From Sinohyriopsis cumingii (lineage: Eukaryota; Mollusca; Bivalvia; Unionida; Unionidae): a stretch of DNA of 64,000 bases. The DNA lies in NCBI GenBank assembly GCA_028554795.2, contig CM068828.1, forward strand, positions 22,529,436-22,593,435, written 5' to 3'. Below are positions 57,593 through 64,000 of this stretch, in pieces. Position 1 is the stretch's first letter. Each line of letters opens with the position of its first letter. The translations under genes and the position numbers were made by a program. The notes beneath the pieces are model-generated. The model did no database searches and had not been told where the DNA came from. It was given only the letters and a program-made list of their open reading frames with translations.

Positions 57593-59777
57593 CATCACTC
57601 CCTCGATAACTCGTGCACATCAGGGTCCAGAAACATCGACCGCACTATAAGTGAGGCGCGAGTTATCGAGGGATCTATAAAATAAGCCCAAAACCAATAA
57701 AGTGATTGATGACATAACGGAGAAATGGGGGGGTAGGCAGATTATACTGTTGAATACTCACTTTATAATCGTTCTGAGATTAACTGTTAATAAATACCTC
57801 TTCATAATGGTGTACTTTATTATTTCCTCATAGGACAACATTAATTTCAGGATAAATTACAGTATATTGAGGCGATCATCGAAAACATTATTCCACGTGG
57901 TTTCCATTCGCTTAACATGTGTACCACTTCACACATTGTGTACTACGTCACTAATTTTTATGTTGAATTGGATACATTCTAGTTTTATTGTTTGATCCAA
58001 ATCAGACGTTTTTTTATATACAAAAGATCGACTGTTTTCGAGAAACAGTGTCAATCGAATGACAGATAGATAGATTTGAATGCGATAGAAGTAAAACGGA
58101 AAACAAAAAAAACAAGGGTTAATCAGTACTAACATATTTAATTGGTCTACAAATTTAAAACAATGTAAATTAGAACAAGTTAATACTTGCCGTTTGTGCC
58201 ACGCTTGACAAATATCAATTCACTTTTTGAAAAAATCAGTTATTTTTTTTTTGTGTGTGTTACTCCTTGGTTTCTCTGCCGCCGAGCAAAATCCCTCAGA
58301 TTTCTCAACTGCATGAGCTTTACGTAGTCAACATTTTGGGTCTCCAGCCACCTTATGGCAATATCAAAATATTTGATTACTTCCTGTGCAGAGGGGTGGA
58401 GGGTGCAACATCTGTGTCTGCATCACTTTCAACACTTGTGTTACTCCAGTTAGAATCATCTTCTGCTGCAAATTTATTCGTTATAGAAATAATTATAGTT
58501 TCATCTGACATGTATTCGGCTGTGGGGCAATCATTGTCAGCACAAATCCACTCCTCCATATCATCAAGAGAAACGCCCATCTCAGGACCATGAGTCTGTA
58601 CGAATTTCTCCCAAACAGCCTCAGCATTAATGACATCAGTTTCACTGAAACATTCGAAGTCACTATCATCGTCGTTCTCTCTGTTACTGTTTTGCTTTAC
58701 GTCAAAGGCAGCTTCAAGACCCTTAATCCAGCACCCGAGGTCACTTGTAATCGATTTTTTTTTTTATGCAACAAACACTTCCCCAAGTTGTTGATCAAAA
58801 CAAAGCCAGCATGTACATGTAATTAGGTTCTCACAGAAGTACTCACGGGTTTCGATGTGACGGTCAATTGACTCTTTTCATGTTTTCAATGAACAGAATA
58901 TGTTGTGATTATAATGTTTACAGTGAAACGGAATTAAAGGATTAGAACATGACTTTCACACAGGAAGACGTTTAATTGGTGTTTATTTCATTCTCTGTTG
59001 CCACCTGTTAGCATTTACCAGAGGTTTTCATTGATCGCTATTTCACCAGACTGTTTATATACAGTATACTGACAACTATTTATCATAAAAACTTACATAA
59101 TATATGATATCTTTAAACAGAGGTCTCGCTAGGATTTTAAAACTGGGTCTTTCTGCCTCTGAATTCAATCACTAAATATCAGTACATTTTCTCACTCGGC
59201 CGCGAGTCAAAGCCTTTGAACTAGCTGCCTAGCTGTTGCATCATGTTCTTTTTTTTTTTTTAATGTACTCTTATAAAATGGCAACAGTACATCAAAGAGT
59301 CTTTCAGTCACTGAATTCTGTCATTGTAAATATCAGCACAGTTAACTGATCAACACATTTTCCCACAAAGCAGGTGGCTGAAACAGGACTGGCAAATCTT
59401 TGAATTTTCCCGCGCACCTATTACATGTGTATGGAGGACTCCCGCCTCAGTGATTTTCTGTGTCCCAGATCAAAAATTGGCGTCCAAATACACGTAATTA
59501 AGCGTTTTCGAGATCTCTGAAATTAATTCTTCTTTAGAACTTGCAAATTTCAAAATATGGATTATATTTTTACGGGCATTAATCACCATTTTCGATGATA
59601 AAATGAGCAATGTATCAAGGTTTAATTTATCAATTCTTATCGTAATTTCTTCATGTTCAGCATATTTTAAAGATATTTTAAATACATTTTCTCTGGAAAA
59701 AATCGGGAGCCAAGACGGACACCGCGTTATAAGTGGGATCGCGAGTTATCCGGGCGCGAGTTATCGAAGAAGCGGTG
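57593..59777 (-). mobile_element. Tigger/pogo-like DNA transposon, 2.2 kb, decayed
   Basis: Ends are inverted: left CATCACTCCCTCGATAACTC(G) and right reading inward CACCGCTTCTTCGATAACTC(G), 17 of 21 matching, with TA on both outer sides (57591-57592, 59778-59779). Additional ATAACTCG copies lie just inside each end. At the left, a perfect 15-bp inverted pair (57599-57613 and 57659-57673) could form a hairpin. The interior retains the C-terminal part of a transposase on the minus strand (58255-58768); the catalytic DDE core is not recognisable. Confidence 0.85.
58255..58768 (-). pseudogene. Tigger/jerky-type transposase, C-terminal remnant
   Basis: The frame from about 58768 to a stop at 58377 codes GLEAAF, NAEAVWEKFVQ, LDDMEEWICADND and YMSDETIIISI, the acidic region near the C-terminus of pogo/Tigger/jerky transposases. 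A one-base shift then gives IAIRWLETQ, VDYVKLMQLRNLRDFARRQR, their usual last helix. Upstream, an in-frame TAA lies in a poly-A stretch near 58770, and no helix-turn-helix or DDE block is visible. It is a dead copy inside the 57593-59777 element. Confidence 0.8.
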
Positions 59778-59814
59778 TATATATATATGAAGGGAAGCAA
59801 CTCTTACATTTCCA

Positions 59815-60180
59815 TTTCATTCTACCACTGGGATTTATTCTACCTGCTGAGATTTATTCTTACCATGGTGATTTATTCTTGTCATTGAGATTTATTCTTG
59901 TCATTGAGATTTATTCTACCATTGAGATTTATTCTTGTCAATGAGATTTATTCTTACCATTGAGATTTATTCTACCATTGAGATTTATTCTTAACCATTT
60001 TGATTTATTCTACCATTGAGATTTATTCTTGTCAATGAGATTTATTCTTACCATTGAGATTTATTCTACCACTGAGATTTATTCCTACCAGTCCTATTTA
60101 TTCCTACCACTGAGATTCATTCTTACCAATGAGATTCATTCTACCATTGAGATTTATTCTTACAGCTGAGATTTACTCTT
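59815..60180. repeat. 18/19-bp minisatellite, about 20 units
   Basis: Unit CCATTGAGATTTATTCTTA with TACC/TGTCA variants. It begins about 40 bp after the right end of the Tigger-like element and ends at the exon A donor. Confidence 0.94.
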
Positions 60181-60182
60181 AC

Positions 60183-60317
60183 CATTGAAAATTCTGATGG
60201 TGAAAATATCTGTATCTGTATGGCTCTCTTCAGTGATTCCAATGTTTGTAAGTTTACCAATCAGAATCTGAGTCCGGTCACTAAGCCAGCTCCCTGTCTT
60301 AATCATGACTCCACAAC
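60183..60317 (-). CDS. Internal exon A of the same gene, most upstream supported exon
   Basis: 135 nt flanked on the minus strand by a good acceptor (TTTTTTTCTTACATATGTTCAG, then GT) and donor AATG|GTAAGAGT. It starts in phase 1 and ends with one base of the next codon, compatible with exon B. The 44 complete codons read CGVMIKTGSWLSDRTQILIG, KLTNIGITEE, then TDIFTIRIFN. Codon use looks normal and no repeat runs through it. The domain is not recognised; alternating hydrophobic stretches (QILIGKL, IFTIRIF) suggest beta strands. At least one upstream exon must exist. Confidence 0.7.
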
Positions 60318-60425
60318 CTGAACATATGTAAGAAAAAAACAAAAACATAAATGCCATTTCAGGAAAACAAAATCCTACCAAGATGAAAATTAAGGATCTT
60401 CACAAATTTCATCTGATGTACAAAA

Positions 60426-60465
60426 AATACAAAAGCTATTAAGCAACTTCACTTGTTGGTATCAA
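60426..60465 (+). repeat. Stray copy of the 61.9-kb array boundary
   Basis: AnTAnAAAAnCTATTAAGCAACTTCACTTGTTGGTnTCAA occurs here and at 62284-62323, 1.86 kb away, bracketing the 36-bp array and the 50-bp array. Confidence 0.85.
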
Positions 60466-60539
60466 GTTTAAAAAAATAGTATATACCACAAGTTGGTTAC
60501 TGCATATTGTATCATCCCAAAAAGTTTGAGGAGACTTAG

Positions 60540-61600
60540 TAGCTTAGTTGGTGGAGTGTCCGACCTGTAATCAATGGTCACAGTTGATGGAGTGTCCGAC
60601 CTGTAATCAATGGTCACAGTTGATGGAGTGTCCGACTTGTAATCAATGGTCACAGTTGATGAAGTGTCAGACTTGTAATCCTGTGGTCACAGTTGGTGGA
60701 GTGTCCGACTTGTAATCAATGGTCACAGTTGGTGGAGCATCAGACTTGTAATCAATGGTCACAGTTGACGGAGTGTCCGACTTGTAATCAATGGTCACAG
60801 TTGATGGAATGTCAGACTTGTAATCAATGGTCACAGTTGATGGAGTGTCAGACTTGTAATCCAATGGTCACAGTTCGTAGAATGTCAGACATGTAATCTA
60901 ATGGTCACAGTCGGCAGAATGTCAGACTTGTAATCAATGGCCACAGTTGGTGGTGTGTCAGGCTTTTAATCCAATGGTCACAGTTGGTGGAGTGTCAGAC
61001 TTGTAATCAATGGTCACAGTTGATGGAGTTTCTGACTTGTAATCAATGGTCACATTTGGTGGCATGTCAGACTTGTAATCAATAGTCACAGCTGGTGGAG
61101 TGTCAGACTTGGAATATAATGGTAACAGTTGGTTGAGTGTCAGACTTGTAATATAATGGTCACAGATGGTGGGGTGTCAGACTTGTAATCCAATGGTCAC
61201 AGTTGGCAGAGTGTCAGACTTGTGATCTAATGGTCACAGTTCATAGAATGTCAGACACGTAATCTAATGGTCACTGTCGGCAGAGTGTCAGACATGTAAT
61301 CTAATGGTCAGTTCATAGAATGTCAGACTTGTAATCCAATGGTTGCAGTTGGTTGAATGTCAGACATGTAATCTAATGGTCACAGTCAGCAGTGTCAGAC
61401 TTGTAATCCAATGGCTGCAGTTGGTAGAATGTCAGACATGTAATCTAGTGGTCACAGTCAGCAGAGTGTCAGACTTGTAATCCAATGGTTGCAGCTGGTA
61501 TAATGTCTGACTTCTAATTTAATGGTCACAGTTGGTAGAATGTCAGACTTGTAATCTTATGGTCACAGTTGGTAGAATATCAGACTTGTAATAAGTCACC
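60540..61600. repeat. 36-bp minisatellite, about 29 units
   Basis: Unit GGTCACAGTTGATGGAGTGT followed by CAGACTTGTAATCAAT. Variants differ at GATGGAG/GGTGGAG/GGCAGAG/GGTAGAA and CCGAC/CAGAC. The left third is most uniform. In-frame repeats (TIDYKSDTPSTV on the minus strand) are spurious. Confidence 0.96.
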
Positions 61601-61629
61601 CAAATGCATGACAATGACAATGAAATTTT

Positions 61630-61785
61630 TGATATTTCAATGGGTACATGGTTTCTATTTTATTCCATGCATGACACTACTTGAAAAATTTAAAACCTTT
61701 TTAGTTTTTCAATGGGTATATGGTTTCCATTTTATCCCCATGCATGATTCTGACTTGAAAAACTAGTTGGCATTTCAATGAATGT
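61630..61785. repeat. 70-bp repeat, about two and a half units
   Basis: TTTCAATGGGTAnATGGTTT followed by CnATTTTATnCCnATGCATGA and a GACTTGAAAAA block. Confidence 0.85.
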
Positions 61786-61920
61786 ATATATTTCATTTTT
61801 TTTCTGTCACCAAGCAAGTAAAATAAATTTACACTGACCAATTTAATTATTTTTTACATTCATTCACAATGCTTTCCACTGCTTTTCTCGCTCAGGTTGT
61901 TCAGAGTAACACTTTAAGGA

Positions 61921-62300
61921 CAACTACTGAAAGAGCTGTTGACGTACAAATAAATCCAAAAGCTATTAAGCAACTACTGAAAGAGCTGTCGATGTACAAA
62001 TAAATTCAAAAGCTAGTAAGCAACTACTGAAAGAGCTGTTGACGTACAAATAAATCCAAAAGCTAGTAAGCAACTACTGAAAGAGCTGTTGATGTAAAAA
62101 TAAATCCAAACGCTAGTAAGCAACTACTGAAAGAGCTGTTGACGTACAAATAAATCCAAAAGCTAGTAAGCAACTACTGAAAGAGCTGCTGATGTACAAA
62201 TAAATCCAAAAGCTACTAAGCAAAACTACTGAAAGAGTTGTTGATGTACAAATTAATCCAAAAGCTCTGTTGATGTACAAATAAATATAAAATCTATTAA
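61921..62300. repeat. 50-bp minisatellite, seven to eight units
   Basis: Unit CAACTACTGAAAGAGCTGTT followed by GAyGTACAAATAAATCCAAA and AGCTAGTAAG. Confidence 0.96.
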
Positions 62301-62323
62301 GCAACTTCACTTGTTGGTCTCAA

Positions 62324-62969
62324 TACACCTCCCTCATAAATAATGTTGCTGCTGAGCCGTATGACACTTTCATACAGGAATTTGCAGTATATACCAATGG
62401 GGTCAATATAGTTTGTAAGCGCTATAGAAAACACATTGGATAATAAAGAAGCAAGTCAACATATATGCCAGCCTGCATCTTAGGGTCTAATTCAACGTTC
62501 ATCAAACTGCAATGTAAACCCTAACCACAGCCCCTAAGGAGAAAAAAACGAAGATGAGTGAAAACAAGCCACCCCAAATGTTGGAGTACTAGAGAGCACC
62601 ATAAACATCTGCTAATGTAACACAAATTAATAATGGAAACAAAACATGCTAATTCATACCTAAAAGGGAAACAAAAGCAGAATTTAAAACAATCAAGAAA
62701 AATGTTGCTAGATTCATTTAGTTGTATATTAGCCTAACATAACTGATGTTGCATATACTTTGACATCATAATCCATCTGTTAACACTTGCCCAAAAGAGG
62801 AAATCAAAATGTATCTACCTCATCTAAGTGACCTTTAAGTGGTGCAGTTTTTAATATATTTCCCCAAACTGATATCTGTAAATTCTCTCAGCTGATACAT
62901 TCTGGACAGGCCAAGACTAGAACTATAATGTTTCTACTACTAAAGATTACGAGTGAATAGCACAGACTC
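62324..62969. other. Unique sequence between arrays
   Basis: No exon was recognised. A pyrimidine-rich acceptor-like TTTTGTTTCCCTTTTAG occurs on the minus strand near 62670-62690, but the sequence after it has no good coding frame. Confidence 0.35.
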
Positions 62970-63215
62970 CTATCTAACAGCATATAATGTATCAAATCTC
63001 CAGGTGAGGCAACAACATATAATGTATCAATCTCCAGGTGAACCAACAATACATAATGTATCAAATCTCCATGTCTACCAACAACATATAATGTATCAAT
63101 CTCCAGGTCTACCAACAACATATCATGTATCAAATCTCTAGGTCTACCAACAACATATAATGTATCAAATCTCCATGTGTGCCTAAAAACATATTATGTA
63201 TGAAATCTCCAGGTC
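62970..63215. repeat. 34-36-bp minisatellite, seven units
   Basis: Unit CAACAACATATAATGTATCA followed by AATCTCCAGGTCTAC. Confidence 0.95.
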
Positions 63216-63217
63216 TG

Positions 63218-63460
63218 CAAAAAATGTGACATGCCCATGAGAATGCCAGGGTCTGCATGACATGCCCATGAGAATGACAGGGTCTGCATGACATGCCCAT
63301 GAGAATGCCTGGCTCTGGATATCATGCCCATGAGAATGCCAGGGTCTGCATTTCATGCCCATGAGAATGCCAGGGTCTGCATGATATGCCCATGAGAATG
63401 CCTGGGTTTGCATGACATTCCCATGAGAATGCCAGGGTCTGCATGTCATGCCCATCAAGA
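63218..63460. repeat. 31-bp minisatellite, eight units
   Basis: Unit CATGCCCATGAGAATGCCAG followed by GGTCTGCATGA. It directly abuts the 35-bp array. Confidence 0.96.
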
Positions 63461-63488
63461 AAGCACTGAGGAAAACTTTAACAGAAAC

Positions 63489-63560
63489 CTTATCTGCTGA
63501 TAAAGGTAATGATGTTATTGCCAGAAAAATGGTCTGTGTCTTGTTAGCCAATATTGTCAG
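63489..63560 (-). CDS. Weak candidate for a further upstream exon
   Basis: 72 nt after a strong minus-strand acceptor (GATTTTTTTCTCCAG|CTG), open in only one frame and coding LTILANKTQTIFLAITSLPL then SADK. The donor AAG|GTTTCT is poor. It would end in phase 0, whereas exon A needs one preceding base, so another exon or a different donor is required. It may be only an intronic acceptor-like sequence. Confidence 0.2.
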
Positions 63561-64000
63561 CTGGAGAAAAAAATCATTACATCTAGGACCTAAAACATAA
63601 ATATCTCAACTAACATTTGACTAACAAAAATAACAATTAACATTTGACTGACACAAACATTAACATAAAACTTTAACATCAAACTCTAATGATAAAAGTT
63701 AGCACTGTTCATGCCACTGCCACTAATGCCAACTGAAAGTGATATTTCTGTCATGCATGCTGCTAAAATTGGCAATAAAAAGGTAGAGACCGAAGCTATC
63801 ACAAACATCTGCACTTTCAAGTTCTACTCCATCGCTCCTTCTCAGGGCTGGTTATTGCCTAGGCATAATATATCACTAAAAAGGTTGCTATGCCATAAAA
63901 TGCCATCAAAAGCCAAATCAAACCATCCCCTCCATGGCCTGCATTCAGGATTTAAAATCTCTGCTACCATCTACTCATCCTAGTGAAACCTGATACCATA
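63561..64000. other. Right window edge, no certain feature
   Basis: AT-rich with a small repeat (AACTAACATTTGACTAACA at about 63607-63665). Open frames on both strands (plus 63711-63983, 90 codons) have no recognised motif. Confidence 0.35.

Larger units (their letters stand above)
55064..60182 (-). other. Intron between exons A and B
   Basis: Bounded by donor AATG|GTAAGAG (GT at 60182-60181) and acceptor ATTCAG|AC (AG at 55065-55064). Contents: degenerate repeats at 55520-56945 with a SINE inside, a Tigger-like element at 57593-59777 and an 18/19-bp array at 59815-60180 that ends just before the donor. Confidence 0.6.

Noticed and set aside
62640..62700. Acceptor-like TTTTGTTTCCCTTTTAG on the minus strand as an exon start
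   Set aside because: The sequence after it has no convincing open frame or donor.

Overview
The window is AT-rich, intron-like eukaryotic DNA from an animal. A mollusc is the best guess, because the two tRNA-derived SINE families look like repeats I associate with bivalve and gastropod genomes; this is recognition from memory, not a search. Nothing looks prokaryotic: there are no operons or ribosome binding sites, splice signals are present, and both strands carry decayed retrotransposons.

Only one host gene can be supported. It lies on the minus strand between 60317 and 51806 as three phase-compatible exons (60183-60317, 54942-55063, 51806-52846). It encodes at least about 432 residues: a Cys/Trp-bearing N-terminal part and a long, lysine-rich tail with nuclear-localisation-like motifs and repeated S/T-P-x-K-K units. 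I do not recognise the family. The 5' end is missing, and a weak further exon candidate lies at 63489-63560. The 2.1 kb and 5.1 kb introns are filled with minisatellites, a SINE and a pogo/Tigger-like DNA transposon.

The rest is repeats. About thirty distinct tandem arrays, with units from 4 to about 200 bp, cover roughly a quarter or more of the window. The largest are a 40-bp satellite (1-928), a 43-bp array (12436-14180), a 33/34-bp array (17513-19566), a 25-bp array (23938-25838), a 43-bp array with a palindromic core (34196-34825), a 38-bp array with a 264-bp higher-order period (40166-41180), a 37-bp satellite in two separate blocks (46640-47060 and 49736-50700) and a 36-bp array (60540-61600). 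Many arrays are open in several frames and give long but meaningless ORFs.

Transposons include a 5'-truncated CR1/L2-like LINE (5395-7277, plus strand), a more decayed second LINE (19741-21285, minus strand), a SINE family with a (CAA)n-type tail (one copy has an 11-bp target duplication), a second tRNA-headed SINE family with six copies or fragments, a hAT-like MITE (25944-26122), a pogo-like MITE inserted in a satellite unit (46852-47027), a 2.2 kb Tigger-like element (57593-59777), and four unclassified interspersed families, here called R1 to R4.

Layout: 1-12 kb, satellite, SINE, LINE and unclassified repeats; 12-26 kb, four large arrays around the dead second LINE; 26-40 kb, unique AT-rich DNA with small arrays and R2/R3 copies; 40-51 kb, arrays and old degenerate repeats; 51.8-60.3 kb, the gene; 60.3-64 kb, five further arrays and the probable upstream intron. 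No convincing RNA gene, CRISPR array, intact transposase or intact reverse transcriptase was seen.
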